DNA from: JAKFWF01 sp963750535
Lineage (GTDB): Bacteria > Pseudomonadota > Alphaproteobacteria > Rhizobiales > Hyphomicrobiaceae
Direction of reading: 5' to 3'
Length of the DNA: 64,000 bases
Assembly: GCA_963750535.1 (NCBI GenBank)
Contig: CAVVRF010000002.1
Span: forward strand, 1 to 64,000
Each line of letters opens with the position of its first letter. Positions within the stretch are counted from its first letter, which is position 1. The notes below the pieces were generated by a model that saw only the letters and a list, made by a program, of their open reading frames with translations, searched no databases and was not told the DNA's origin. The translations under genes were made by a program, and so were the position numbers. This document shows, piece after piece, positions 1 through 8,475 of the stretch.

Positions 1-45
1 GTGTTGCAGTACTCTATTCACAAAAATCGAACCGCTTCTGGGCCC

Positions 46-1077
46 TCATTTCGTGAAGAACGACAGCAGCCCCGTGCTGCGCGGGGCCTTGAACCCGGAC
101 ATGGCGGTGGCGATTTCGGCGTAAAGCTTGGGCAACCATTCGGGCCGTCCCGGCTCGTGGGTCGATAGGCCATTCTGGCGGAAGTCGGTTGGCGATATGA
201 TGAGCTTGACGTTTGAAAGGCCCATCTGTGCGACCAGCACGAACAGCTCCTCGACGGCCTCGTCACCCATCGCCAGGCAGCCCGCAGATAGGTTTTTGCC
301 GTGAATCATGATGTCGCCGCCAAGATCCTGCCGGCCGTCCTTCGCCGCCATCTGCCGATCGAAGGCGTTTGGATAGTCCACGCGGAGCGAGACGTGATAG
401 GCGCTGTTCGGATTCAGAAATGCGATACTGTAGATGCCCTCAGGCACCTGCCGATCGCCCTGGTGCAGCTTGGGGCCCGCGCCGCCACTCGCCGCTAGTA
501 CGCGGTAGCGATGGATCAGCGTCCAGGCGCCCCCGTTTGGACGCGCGTGTAGTTCAAGGACCTTCTCGTCCTTGATGGCGACCAGGGCAATTTCGGCAGG
601 CGGCCAAGCGGCCTTCGCGGCCTCGAACTTGGCGGAGAGACGTGCTGTCGCTATTGGCGATATCTCGGCTAGGCGCGTCTTCAAAGTGTAGGCCCGCAGC
701 GGATGGCTGGGTTTCGCTGTTTGCGGGGGCAAACGAAGCGAAGGCAACAGCGTGAAGCGCCAACCCGACTGCGGCGGCGTTGTCTCGGGGTGGATTTCCG
801 TCGACCACGACCCTACACCGTCGAAATTTGGTGCGAATGTCGGCCGCAACTGGGCTCCCGTGGTCGGCTCCGATGGTTCAAAGGCCCCGGGCCGCACGAA
901 GGCCAAACGATGGGGGTGTCGATAGGCATGTGCGGCGAATATCGGCGCGACCGAGCGTTCTTCCATTGTCGCTGAATCGCCCATTGTCGCTCTTACGAGC
1001 GCAAACAGGAGTGCAACGCCGACCAGAGCCGCCGCCGAATTCAATGCCAGAGGCGTAAAGCGACTTCTGGGTTCCAT
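46..1077 (-). CDS. L,D-transpeptidase family (YkuD domain) protein, membrane-anchored
   Basis: Predicted periplasmic enzyme of the YkuD family, which cross-links peptidoglycan or attaches proteins to it through an active-site cysteine. The C-terminal half carries the signature HGKNLSAGCLAM (Cys about residue 266), a slightly divergent form of the usual SHGCVRM motif. I start at the ATG at 1077 (MEPRSRF), which gives 343 aa and puts a single hydrophobic signal-anchor directly at the N-terminus. The open frame continues upstream to 1461, but that would overlap the divergent gene at 1379, which has a clear ribosome site. About 150 residues between anchor and catalytic domain are not recognisable. 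The exact transferase activity is inferred from the family. Confidence 0.8.
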   Translation of the reverse strand: MEPRSRFTPLALNSAAALVGVALLFALVRATMGDSATMEERSVAPIFAAHAYRHPHRLAFVRPGAFEPSEPTTGAQLRPTFAPNFDGVGSWSTEIHPETTPPQSGWRFTLLPSLRLPPQTAKPSHPLRAYTLKTRLAEISPIATARLSAKFEAAKAAWPPAEIALVAIKDEKVLELHARPNGGAWTLIHRYRVLAASGGAGPKLHQGDRQVPEGIYSIAFLNPNSAYHVSLRVDYPNAFDRQMAAKDGRQDLGGDIMIHGKNLSAGCLAMGDEAVEELFVLVAQMGLSNVKLIISPTDFRQNGLSTHEPGRPEWLPKLYAEIATAMSGFKAPRSTGLLSFFTK

Positions 1078-1378
1078 TAAAATCCCGTGAGCACATGTCG
1101 CAGGCGCCACCTGCGACGTGCACCATGACTGATTCGCCGGGATTGCGATTAGCCTCGAATGCGCCACTACTGATGAGAAGATCAAGCTCAGAGCGATACG
1201 CTCGTGGCTGGAGGCGCAATCGACAAGAGCCCACCAGTCACGCTCGGATTGCGTCCTATTGGCGAACCACGTTTGCCGATCGGGCGCCATTCCGCTATCA
1301 ATCATGCGGTGTGCGGCGGAGGGGTCTCGCAGGTCGCATGGCGGTGACCACAATCCGAGATGAGCGGAGGCGCAGTTC

Positions 1379-1957
1379 ATGAGCATTGCCGATCCCAACA
1401 AGACGATCGTCACGGGCGAGAACCCGTTCATCCGCTTGAGCATGAAGGACGGCGACCCCAACTCGACCGACGCGAGCTACTGGCGCATCATTTTCTCCCC
1501 GGCTGGCCCCGGCCACGTCCTCTACCTGAAGAGCGAGTTAACGGAAGGGAATTGGCGCATCTATTCCGACAACATTGCAATGGCGCGTTGGCTGCAGACG
1601 ACGGTGCAAGGCATGCTCAATGCCGAACTTTCCGACACAACGATCCCCTGTGCGGACGCGCAGTTCTCCAAGACTGGAGATCCCCGCTACTTTTGGACTG
1701 AGCACATCACGGCGCACGGCGAGGACATCTCGCTCACCTGGTTCGACATCGGCGAGCCGCTGCTCATGCACTCGCAGCCGAACCAGATCCCCGGCCGGCG
1801 CTATGGCGTGTGCACTGTGCTGATCCCGGCGCTCGGCACGCGCCTTGTCCGCAACGGCGTCGAGGCCAAGGGGCGATCCTGGCCGCGGGAGCGTGAGGGG
1901 CGGCCCTTCTCGACATCGGCCTTGGCGTTCTCGGAAAGCTGGACGGACGTGCGTTGA
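1379..1957 (+). CDS. Hypothetical protein, 192 aa
   Basis: I do not recognise this protein. It starts at an ATG with GGAGG at 1366-1370, an eight-base spacing, so translation is well supported. It has no signal peptide or membrane segment and is rich in Trp and Tyr (SYWRIIF, RYFWTEHI, ISLTWFDIGEP), suggesting a compact soluble beta-rich domain. The last 40 residues are arginine-rich and lower in complexity. It is divergent from the L,D-transpeptidase with about 300 bp between the two starts. No neighbour indicates its role. Confidence 0.6.
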   Translation: MSIADPNKTIVTGENPFIRLSMKDGDPNSTDASYWRIIFSPAGPGHVLYLKSELTEGNWRIYSDNIAMARWLQTTVQGMLNAELSDTTIPCADAQFSKTGDPRYFWTEHITAHGEDISLTWFDIGEPLLMHSQPNQIPGRRYGVCTVLIPALGTRLVRNGVEAKGRSWPREREGRPFSTSALAFSESWTDVR

Positions 1958-2212
1958 TGCCAAGCGTTGGTAACCCTTTTTGCCATCATCAGCGTTGACG
2001 GCCGCTTGAGGCCCCGATCAAGATGTACGGCACGCGAGGGGCGGTACTCAGCGCGCCAAAAGATGACGCGGTGGTCATCTCGATTGAGCGACATAAGTGT
2101 AAGTGAAGCTACGCCAGCGATCGAGTGTCGGCGGTCAGGCCATCGGGAGTCAATCGGCCGCAGGTATCGCTATATGTCGCCGGCATCCGTCACAAGCATT
2201 AGGGCGTCGACG

Positions 2213-2244
2213 ACAAAGGGCTCCTCAATTGCGGAGCCCTTTGT
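2213..2244 (+). terminator. Perfect 12-bp inverted repeat, probable intrinsic terminator
   Basis: ACAAAGGGCTCC at 2213-2224 is followed by an 8-base loop and the exact reverse complement at 2233-2244, then a short T-rich run (TTTG). On the plus strand it ends transcription some 255 bp after the hypothetical gene. On the minus strand it lies just past the small lipoprotein gene but has no T tail there. I see no convincing gene in 1958-2212. Confidence 0.6.
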
Positions 2245-2284
2245 TTGATGCCGGTAGCGACAGGAGAGAAATGATTGGGCGATT

Positions 2285-2419
2285 TTAGTTCTGTGCTGGC
2301 TGTGCTGTTGTGGTGCTAGCTCCGAGTTTCATCGGGACATAAGGCGTTTCGCGACGACAAGCGCCAAGAGCTACGATTGCGCACAGCGCGCCCATTACCA
2401 CGAGCTTCTTCGAGACCAA
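2285..2419 (-). CDS. Small lipoprotein, 44 aa, TTG start
   Basis: A short frame below usual length cut-offs. It starts with TTG at 2419, six bases after a strong GGAGGT, and reads MVSKKLVVMGALCAIVALGACRR at its start (given here up to 23 residues only as three parts: MVSKKLVVMG, ALCAIVALGAC, RR). Two lysines, a hydrophobic core and the lipobox LGAC (Cys21) form a textbook signal peptidase II signal, leaving a mature lipopeptide of about 24 residues containing ETPYVPMKLGA. The protein should be acylated and membrane-attached. Small lipoproteins of this size are common in alphaproteobacteria; a function is unknown. A later ATG at 2395 would lose most of the signal peptide, so I prefer TTG. Confidence 0.65.
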   Translation of the reverse strand: MVSKKLVVMGALCAIVALGACRRETPYVPMKLGASTTTAQPAQN

Positions 2420-2781
2420 GACACTACCTCCACATAGATGCGCCCCCTGGGGCAATGTACTTCCGAGGACAACCTCGCGCGTGTGAGTTGCGGGGGCAAG
2501 TCAACAGTTCGCACATCAGGCGATTGGCGGTGAATTTGTGGCAGGGCGGCAACAATGCACGACGCTGCTGATACCAATGCGGAAGAACGCTGCTCGGCCA
2601 GCATCAATTGATGAGCGTCTGCGGCCAAAAGCTACGCATTCAGTCAGCTGAGCGTGCAATTAGATATAGTCCGAGCAGCATCAAGCCCGGGAGGAGTGAA
2701 TAAGCTTGCTAGCGAGCCTAATTGCAGCAAAACCAGCTCGAGGTGCACTCGCAGCTTCGTCCGTCGTCTCTGCATCTGCCT
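2420..2781. other. Intergenic stretch without recognisable gene
   Basis: About 360 bp of lower-GC sequence between the small lipoprotein gene and the 3' end of the epimerase. It must hold the lipoprotein promoter near its left edge. Open frames here show no codon bias, no ribosome sites and no recognisable protein. Confidence 0.5.
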
Positions 2782-3694
2782 CTAGCAGTCCAAATCAGTC
2801 GTTTGCGCGATGTACTCAACGATCGAGCTAAAACGCGGACGCCAACCTAGCATTGCTCTCGCCTTGGTAGCTGACACTCGGACGTTCGAAGCAAGCGAAA
2901 AATGTACCGCCGCGGGCGCCCAGTGTTCCAGCGCCTCGGTGATCGAAAGGCTGCGGGTCCGGCCGCCTAGGCCCAGCCGATGACTTATCGCAACGGAGAT
3001 TTCCTTGAGGCTAGCCTCTCCGTTCTCGGCGAAGAAAAAGGAACCTGCGGGCGCCTGCTCAAGGGCGAGCAGGTAGAGGTCGACCAAATCAGCAATGTGC
3101 AAGTTCGACCAGCGGTTTTCGCCGCGACCGATATGAACGCCCGCACCCAGCAAACGGGAGGCTCGGATCAGCCCTGGCAGTTGAATGCTGGTTTTGTGTA
3201 ATCCGGCGCCGACGCCGTAGATCATCGGAGGACAAATCACAACTGTTCGCATGTCATGCCCAGAAGCAGCACATAACTGCACGATCTATTGCGACCCGCC
3301 CGGCCTTTTCGAATCGTGGTTGCGATAACAGGTGGACATCCTCCGTAACGATCACGGTGGATGGTTCGCCGCCTGCCATGTCGCCGACTATACTGGTCCC
3401 GCTCGTATGCAGCAGGGTCTTGCCGCTGCCCCGCAGTGCCGTGAGGAGCGCGCTCGCAGCATAGGCGTCGTCGGCATCGGCAGCATTGATAACGGCATCA
3501 GAAGCCCGAGCCTGCGTGACGAGCGTGTCCCAATGTTTGAGTTCGCCGACAACGGGCTGGATACCGAGTTGGTCGAGTCCTTTCGCCCGCTCCGCAGAAC
3601 GGGTCAATCCCATGACCTGATGGCCGCGCTCGACTAGCGCCCGCGCCACCGAACCGCCAATGTATCCACTGGCCCCTGTTATGAAGACCCGCAT
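2782..3694 (-). CDS. NAD-dependent epimerase/dehydratase (SDR) family protein, frameshifted
   Basis: An extended short-chain dehydrogenase of the nucleoside-sugar epimerase superfamily. The N-terminal part (from 3694) has the dinucleotide site MRVFITGASGYIGGSVARAL. The remainder, in another frame, contains VVICPPMIYGVG and a C-terminal substrate domain ending near ARAMLGWRPRF, typical of these enzymes. The two frames overlap at 3254-3282. Removing one base near 3260-3275 joins RAV to CAASGHDMRTVVI and gives one protein of about 303 aa, normal for the family. No YxxxK is obvious at the junction, so the catalytic dyad may be altered. Substrate unknown. It lies in a decayed accessory region, but the break resembles those seen in essential genes elsewhere in the window. 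Confidence 0.75.
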
Positions 3695-3828
3695 AATGCC
3701 TCCTATTGCGCAAGCACTTCTTGGACGGTACCGGCTGATTGAACGAGGCGCCGGGTTGCCCCTTTGATCACTACTCGCTTCGATCGGAAACGACGAGAGA
3801 ATGTCGAAACAGTCCTGGAGTCACATCC

Positions 3829-4464
3829 ATGTTTCAGTTGATCAGTGCGACGCCTAGCCCCTATGCCAGAAAGGTACGGATCGCGCTCGCAGAGAAGGGC
3901 CTGTCGTTCAAATTGGTGACGGAGGTGCCCTGGAACAGCACGACGGTAACGCCAAAGTACAATCCGCTGGAGAAGCTGCCGGTGCTCATCCTGGAGGATG
4001 GCTCGAGCGTCTACAAGTCGAACTACATCCTACAGTATCTCGAACTCAAATACCCCGAAACACCGATGCTGCCGCCCGATGCCGACGGCATCCTCGCGGC
4101 ACGCCGACTGGAGGTTCTTTGCGATGGCGTCTGCGATGCGGTCGTGCTCACGTTCTTCGAGCGTATGCGCCCGACCGAACAGCAAAGCAAGGAGTGGTTG
4201 GCCCGCCAGCGCCGCAAGATCGACGGTGGCGTGCGAGAGATGGCGCGACTTATCGCCGATCGGACCTTTGCTGTGGGCAACAAGTTCGGCCTTGGCGACA
4301 TTGCCGTGGGAACGGCACTCGGCTACCTGTCGCTGCGCTTTGCCGAGTTCGACTGGCGCAGCCAATATCCGAACCTAGCGGCCTACAGCGCGAACCTGGA
4401 ACGCAGACCGTCGTTTGCCAGTACGGTACCTGTGCCACAGTCGATTTCTGACAAGGTCGTGTGA
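3829..4464 (+). CDS. Glutathione S-transferase family protein
   Basis: Cytosolic GST fold of 211 aa. An N-terminal thioredoxin-like domain (ATPSPYARKVRIALAEKG, then EKLPVLILEDG and the glutathione-binding SNYILQYL) is followed by an all-helical C-terminal domain ending with the usual NLAAYSANLERRPSF. The start at 3829 has GGAG at 3817-3820; an in-frame upstream extension to 3739 has no ribosome site. GSTs of this kind conjugate glutathione to electrophiles or act as isomerases or dehalogenases. The substrate cannot be told. It stands alone, divergent from the epimerase. Confidence 0.85.
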   Translation: MFQLISATPSPYARKVRIALAEKGLSFKLVTEVPWNSTTVTPKYNPLEKLPVLILEDGSSVYKSNYILQYLELKYPETPMLPPDADGILAARRLEVLCDGVCDAVVLTFFERMRPTEQQSKEWLARQRRKIDGGVREMARLIADRTFAVGNKFGLGDIAVGTALGYLSLRFAEFDWRSQYPNLAAYSANLERRPSFASTVPVPQSISDKVV

Positions 4465-4651
4465 AAACGTAGTCCCTCTTGCGGCATGCCACAGGGCGCG
4501 CAAGGGTGCCCGCTGGAAAGGGTCTGGCATTCGCGCATCAATCGAAGCAGAGGCTGGTTTCGATAGCAGCAGTCGGGCCACGCTTTGGTCTACGTCGAAG
4601 CCAAGGTCGTGCCCAGCACCAACTCATGACTGCTTTTCGAATTCGGTTTTG

Positions 4652-4680
4652 CTTGACGGCCCTCCACATCGGCCTAAACA
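4652..4680 (+). promoter_or_regulatory. Candidate promoter for groESL
   Basis: CTTGAC at 4652-4657 matches the alphaproteobacterial housekeeping -35 element. A 17-base spacer leads to TAAACA at 4675-4680, a partial -10. The CIRCE operator begins ten bases later, placing it over the expected transcription start, which is where HrcA blocks initiation. The stretch 4465-4650 otherwise shows no gene. Confidence 0.45.
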
Positions 4681-4689
4681 CGGAACACG

Positions 4690-4716
4690 TTAGCACTCCC
4701 GCGCCACGAGTGCCAA
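4690..4716 (+). promoter_or_regulatory. CIRCE operator (HrcA binding site)
   Basis: TTAGCACTC at 4690-4698, nine bases, then GAGTGCCAA at 4708-4716. The consensus is TTAGCACTC-N9-GAGTGCTAA, so 17 of 18 arm positions match, the only change being T to C at 4714. It lies 80 bp upstream of the groES start. HrcA repression relieved by heat shock or chaperonin titration is the established control for such operons. Confidence 0.93.
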
Positions 4717-4796
4717 TTCAAGAGCTTATCGCATTCGGAAAATCCAAAAAGGCTCCCGCCCCGCGGGGGCCCGATGGCCATTGGAGCATGATCAAA

Positions 4797-5087
4797 ATGA
4801 AATTCCGTCCCCTTCACGACCGCGTCGTTGTCAAACGTGCCGAAAGCGAGACCAAGACAAGCGGCGGCATCATCATCCCCGACACAGCAGGCGAAAAGCC
4901 TCAACAGGGGGAAGTAATCGCGGTCGGCCCTGGCGGCCGCGACGAAGCCGGCAAGTTAATTCCGATCGACCTCAAGAAGGGCGACAAGGTGCTGTTCGGC
5001 AAGTGGTCCGGCACCGAGGTCAAGATCGATTCCAAGGAACTCCTCATCATGAAGGAGAGCGACATCATGGGCGTTCTCGACAAGTAG
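4797..5087 (+). CDS. groES: Co-chaperonin GroES
   Basis: The 10-kDa heptameric lid of the GroEL folding chamber. At 96 aa it has family length and shows the opening KFRPLHDRVVVKRAE, the mobile loop ETKTSGGIIIPDTA that docks to GroEL, the GEVIAVGPGG segment and the final KESDIMGVLDK. I start at the ATG at 4797, ten bases after GGAG; an ATG at 4788 is too close to that site. The open frame runs back to 4479 through the CIRCE operator and is not coding there. It forms the groESL operon with the gene 67 bp downstream, under HrcA/CIRCE control. Confidence 0.95.
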   Translation: MKFRPLHDRVVVKRAESETKTSGGIIIPDTAGEKPQQGEVIAVGPGGRDEAGKLIPIDLKKGDKVLFGKWSGTEVKIDSKELLIMKESDIMGVLDK

Positions 5088-5154
5088 GTACGTTCCGCCA
5101 GCGTTGTAACTCTTTCAATCGTACTACCCCTCCGTTTCTCAAAGGATACTCGAC

Positions 5155-6799
5155 ATGACAGCCAAGGATATCAAATTTGGTGGCGACGCTCGCGATCGCA
5201 TGTTGCGTGGCGTCGATATTCTCGCCAGCGCCGTGAAGGCGACGCTCGGCCCGAAGGGCCGCAACGTTATCATAGAGAAGAGCTTCGGTGCTCCGCGCAC
5301 GACCAAGGATGGCGTGACCGTTGCCAAGGAGATCGAGCTCGAGGACCGGTTTGAAAACATGGGCGCGCAGATGGTGCGCGAGGTCGCCCAGAAGACGCAC
5401 GATATGGCAGGCGACGGCACCACCACCGCCACGGTTCTTGCCCACTCGATTCTGCGCGAAGGCATGAAGTCGGTCGCTGCCGGAATGAACCCGATGGATT
5501 TGAAGCGGGGCATCGAGAAGGCCGTAGAGTCAAGTCGTTGAGGAAATCCAGAAAAAGGCGAAGAAGGTCAAGGATACGGCCGAAATTGCTCAGGTCGGTA
5601 CGGTAGCCGCCAACGGCGATAAGTTGATTGGCGAGATGATCGCGAAGGCGATGCAGAAAGTCGGCAACGAGGGCGTGATCACCGTCGAGGAAGCCAAGAG
5701 CCTCGATAGCGAACTGGAGGTCGTCGAAGGCATGCAGTTTGACCGCGGCTACCTTTCGCCGTACTTCGTCACCAATGCCGAGAAAATGACCGTCGAGCTG
5801 GAAGAGCCCTACATCCTCGTCCATGAAAAGAAGCTCGCAAATCTGCAGGCATTGCTACCGGTACTTGAGGCCATCGTGCAATCTGGCAAGCCGCTGCTCA
5901 TAATTGCCGAGGAAGTCGAAGGCGAGGCCCTTGCGACCCTGGTGGTCAACAAGTTGCGCGGCGGCTTGAAGGTGGCAGCAGTCAAAGCGCCAGGGTTCGG
6001 CGATCGCCGCAAGGCGATGCTGGAAGACATCGGCGTGCTCACCAGTGGCCAGGTGATCAGCGAAGATCTCGGCATCAAACTTGAAAACGTCGCTCTCGCC
6101 ATGCTTGGCAAGGCCAAGCGTGTCTCCATCACCAAGGAGAACACCACAATCATCGACGGATTGGGCAAGAAGAAGGACATCGAAGCGCGGGTCAGTCAAA
6201 TCAAGGCGCAGATTGAGGAGACGACCTCGGAGTACGACAAGGAGAAGCTGCAGGAGCGGCTGGCAAAGCTGGCCGGCGGCGTCGCAGTGATCAAAGTCGG
6301 CGGCGCTACTGAAATCGAAGTCAAGGAGCGCAAGGATCGCGTCGATGACGCGCTCAACGCTACGCGTGCGGCGGTCGAGGAAGGCATTGTGCCCGGCGGC
6401 GGGGTGATGCTGTTGAAGGCCATCAAGGCGATAACGGTCAAGGGCGACAATGACGACCAGGACGTCGGCATCAACATTGTCCGAAGGGCCCTGCAATCAC
6501 CGATCCGCCAGATCGCGGAAAACGCCGGTGTCGAAGGCTCCATCGTGGTTGGCAAGGTGCTGGCGGAAAGATCCGCCTCGTTCGGCTACGACGCTCAGAC
6601 AGATGAATATTGTGACATGATGGAGCAGGGCATCATTGACCCAGCCAAGGTGGTCCGCATCGCTCTCCAGGACGCTGCCTCCATTGCTGCGCTGATGATT
6701 ACGACAGAAGCGGGTGTCGCCGAAGTACCAAAGGCGAGTGGTTCGGATGCCAGCCACGGCCATGGCGGCGGCATGGGCGGCATGGGCGGCATGATGTAG
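5155..6799 (+). CDS. groEL: Chaperonin GroEL (60 kDa), frameshifted copy
   Basis: ATP-driven folding chamber partner of GroES. The first 128 codons cover the equatorial ATP site (ATLGPKGRNV, TKDGVTVAKEI, AGDGTTTATVLAHSI). The rest, in another frame, covers the apical domain, the returning equatorial segment (VPGGGVMLL) and the glycine-methionine tail GGGMGGMGGMM. The frame breaks at about 5528-5538: reading GTA GAG TCA then dropping one A gives VESVVEEIQKKAKKV and restores one protein of about 547 aa, the family norm. Strong conservation on both sides of the break argues for recent mutation or a sequence error. Multiple groEL copies are usual in rhizobia, so this may be a secondary one. Confidence 0.9.
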
Positions 6800-6973
6800 T
6801 AGCCTCTGCCCTGAATGGCCTCGCTGCGGGTCTAGTTGGCCGGACGACGCCAGTCGAAGAAGAAGACAAGGGGGCCATCCCATCCGCTGCTGGGGCGGCC
6901 TTCAAGATCGCAGAATGAGTGGCAACTCCCATATGCGGGCCACCTCCGGCTGATCACATCCCGCTGTACCTGT

Positions 6974-7206
6974 CAAAGGAAACGGCCGCCGCCCGCCGTT
7001 CGGACCAGCCTTGGGATACTGCGGCTCGATCACAGCTTCGAGCGCTGCCCACGGCACCACGGCCGCCATCTCGGCCAGGAACACAGCGCGCTTCGTGCGC
7101 TTCTTCTTGGCCGCATGGTCGAGCGACGCAAAGCTCGGCTGGTCCATGGCAACCCCCGTCGAATCAACGGCATCAGTGTGCCATGATCGCGGGGTTGTTC
7201 AGAGGT
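6974..7206 (-). mobile_element. IS5-family insertion sequence fragment (transposase N-terminus)
   Basis: Reading leftward from 7147, the first 58 residues (KKKRTKRAVFLAEMAAVVPW, then EPQYPKAGPNGGRRPFPL) match the start of IS5-type transposases. After that the frame turns to unrelated sequence and stops, so most of the transposase is missing. Upstream, GGGAACCTCTGAACAACC next to 7190-7207 looks like the element's terminal repeat and abuts the TAG stop of the glutamine synthetase remnant. The 175 bp between the groEL stop and this fragment hold nothing I recognise. Confidence 0.7.
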
Positions 7207-7209
7207 TCC

Positions 7210-7666
7210 CTAGCAATCGAGCGTCGCCTGGCGCTCCCAGTCAGTTAGTTGACGCGCATACTCATTCCACTCAGACCGGCGGAGTTTTGCATATGAGGTG
7301 ACGACGCCTTCCCCTAAACAGTTCTTGAGTACGCTCGACGCCTCCAGCAATCGAAGAGCATCGAGCAGATTGAGCGGCAGTCGTTTGGCGTCCTGCACCG
7401 TGTGTCCATCTGCATACATATCTATGTCAAGTCGTTTTCCCGGATTGCGCTTGTTGCGGATGCCGTCGAGACCGACGGCCAGCAGGCCCGCCTGCAACAG
7501 GTATGGATTAGCCGCGCCGTCCGGCAGGCGGAATTCAAACCGACCGGCCTCTGGAATTCGCACCATGTGGGTGCGATTATTGCCGGTATAGGTCACCGTG
7601 TTCGGCGACCACGTTGCACCTGATGCCGTGCGCGGTGCGTTGATGCGCTTGTAGGAGTTGACCGCA
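7210..7666 (-). pseudogene. glnT: Glutamine synthetase (GlnT type), C-terminal remnant
   Basis: About 152 codons of a glutamine synthetase C-terminus: VNSYKRINAPRTASGATWSP, then TGNNRTHMVRIPEAGRFEFR, LPDGAANPYLLQAGLLA, and the end WERQATLDC with its natural TAG stop. The segment includes the ATP/glutamate-site signature of the family. The N-terminal two thirds, with the metal-binding glutamates, are absent because the 3' end of a group II intron joins the gene at 7667. The remaining piece cannot be active. An IS5-type end sits exactly at its stop codon. Confidence 0.85.
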
Positions 7667-7735
7667 GTAGAGTCGAGGAGAGGCGCGGTGGCGTAGCCGT
7701 TCGGTGACGCTCCGTTTCCTCTCCCGCTGCTCATC

Positions 7736-7768
7736 GAACCGGACGTGCAGATCTCCCGCATCCGGCTC
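7736..7768 (-). ncRNA. Group II intron domain V
   Basis: A 33-nt element on the minus strand. GAGCCGGA pairs with TCCGGTTC; a two-base CG bulge follows; then TGC pairs with GCA below a purine-rich loop (GGGAGATCT). Stem lengths, bulge and the leading AGC catalytic-triad region fit the active-site domain V of group II ribozymes. Confidence 0.75.
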
Positions 7769-7790
7769 TCCGACTCGTTTCGTGTCAGGC

Positions 7791-8040
7791 TCACGGCCGC
7801 GCCGCCGGCGAGGGGCGGCGGAGGCGGTGCACGCCGAGCTCGCCGAACACACGGGTGCCCGAGACTCGCGCGTGCCGCGCGTCGCCACCTTGTGCCGCCG
7901 TCTGAGGAAGTTGCGCCCCCGGTCATAGACATGAGCTTCGACGTCCCGGTAGGCCATGCTCAGGGTTCCGTGGCTGAAGTAGCCCGACCAAGCCCCGCAA
8001 GGCCGCCCCAAGTTTCGTCTCGTAGACCGGCTTGGATAGC
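7791..8040 (-). pseudogene. Group II intron reverse transcriptase/maturase, C-terminal remnant
   Basis: Pieces in successive frames read KPVYETKLGAALRG, WSGYFSHGTLSMAYRDVEAH, VYDRGRNFLRRRHKVATRGT and VFGELGVHRLRRPSPAARP followed by a stop at 7791. Together they match the maturase/X and C-terminal region of bacterial intron-encoded proteins. At least two frame changes and the absent polymerase domain make it a remnant. Confidence 0.7.
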
Positions 8041-8205
8041 CATCTTCCGGGGCTTGGCTCCCTTTCGAATTCTATTTTGTAGCGCTTGTTAAGCCCCGCC
8101 ATGGTCCCCCGGCACCCCTTTGATTCTCGTAACAAAAATTACGCACTGGCGAGCTCACCGCAAGCCAATAAGTTGCGAAGCCAACTGCTTTCTGGAAGGT
8201 TTCGG

Positions 8206-8279
8206 CGACCCCGGCAGGGCTCGAACCTGCGACATCGAGCTTAGAAGGCGCGTGCTCTATCCAGCTGAGCTACGGGGCC
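8206..8279 (-). tRNA. tRNA-Arg (anticodon TCT), possibly impaired
   Basis: A 74-nt cloverleaf: acceptor GGCCCCG with CGGGGTC, D arm GCTC/GAGC, anticodon loop CTTCTAA (anticodon TCT) and a T arm GCAGG-TTCGAGC-CCTGC. Two oddities: the anticodon stem CGCGC/GCTCG has a C-U mismatch at its centre, and the 3' end reads CCG, not CCA, although the tRNA-Asp at 14570 encodes CCA. A second copy of its 5' half lies 131 bp upstream. It marks the border of the accessory region. Confidence 0.85.
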
Positions 8280-8369
8280 GATCTGAGACGGTTCGCTACA
8301 CGGTTCGCAACGACACCGCACAAACTCTAACCTACTTGTTCTCCTACGTTATTTCCGGCGAGAGCGCCT

Positions 8370-8410
8370 GCTTAGAAGGCGAGTGCTCTATCCAGCTGAG
8401 CTACGGGGCC
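8370..8410 (-). repeat. Duplicate of the tRNA-Arg 5' half (41-bp direct repeat)
   Basis: Positions 8370-8410 match 8239-8279 at 40 of 41 bases (C at 8251 against A at 8382), covering the acceptor 5' strand, D arm and anticodon loop of tRNA-Arg(TCT). Past the anticodon the sequence departs and has no T arm, so this is not a second functional tRNA. It may be an integration scar or a tandem-duplication end. Confidence 0.8.
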
Positions 8411-8475
8411 TGGAATTCGCGCCCTATAGCACGATTGCCGGGCGGCGCGATATCGGTCCCGCCCGGCCGCTTCGC

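Larger units (their letters stand above)
7667..8040 (-). mobile_element. Truncated group II intron (3' part)
   Basis: Reading leftward there is a degraded C-terminus of an intron-encoded reverse transcriptase/maturase, then domain V (7736-7768), then a domain VI-like stem, and a terminal CTAC at 7670-7667 immediately before glutamine synthetase coding sequence. This order is that of the 3' end of a bacterial group II intron sitting in a gene. The 5' part of the intron and most of its reverse transcriptase are missing; the left-over sequence up to the tRNA (8041-8205) is unrecognised. The element can no longer splice or move by itself. Confidence 0.75.
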
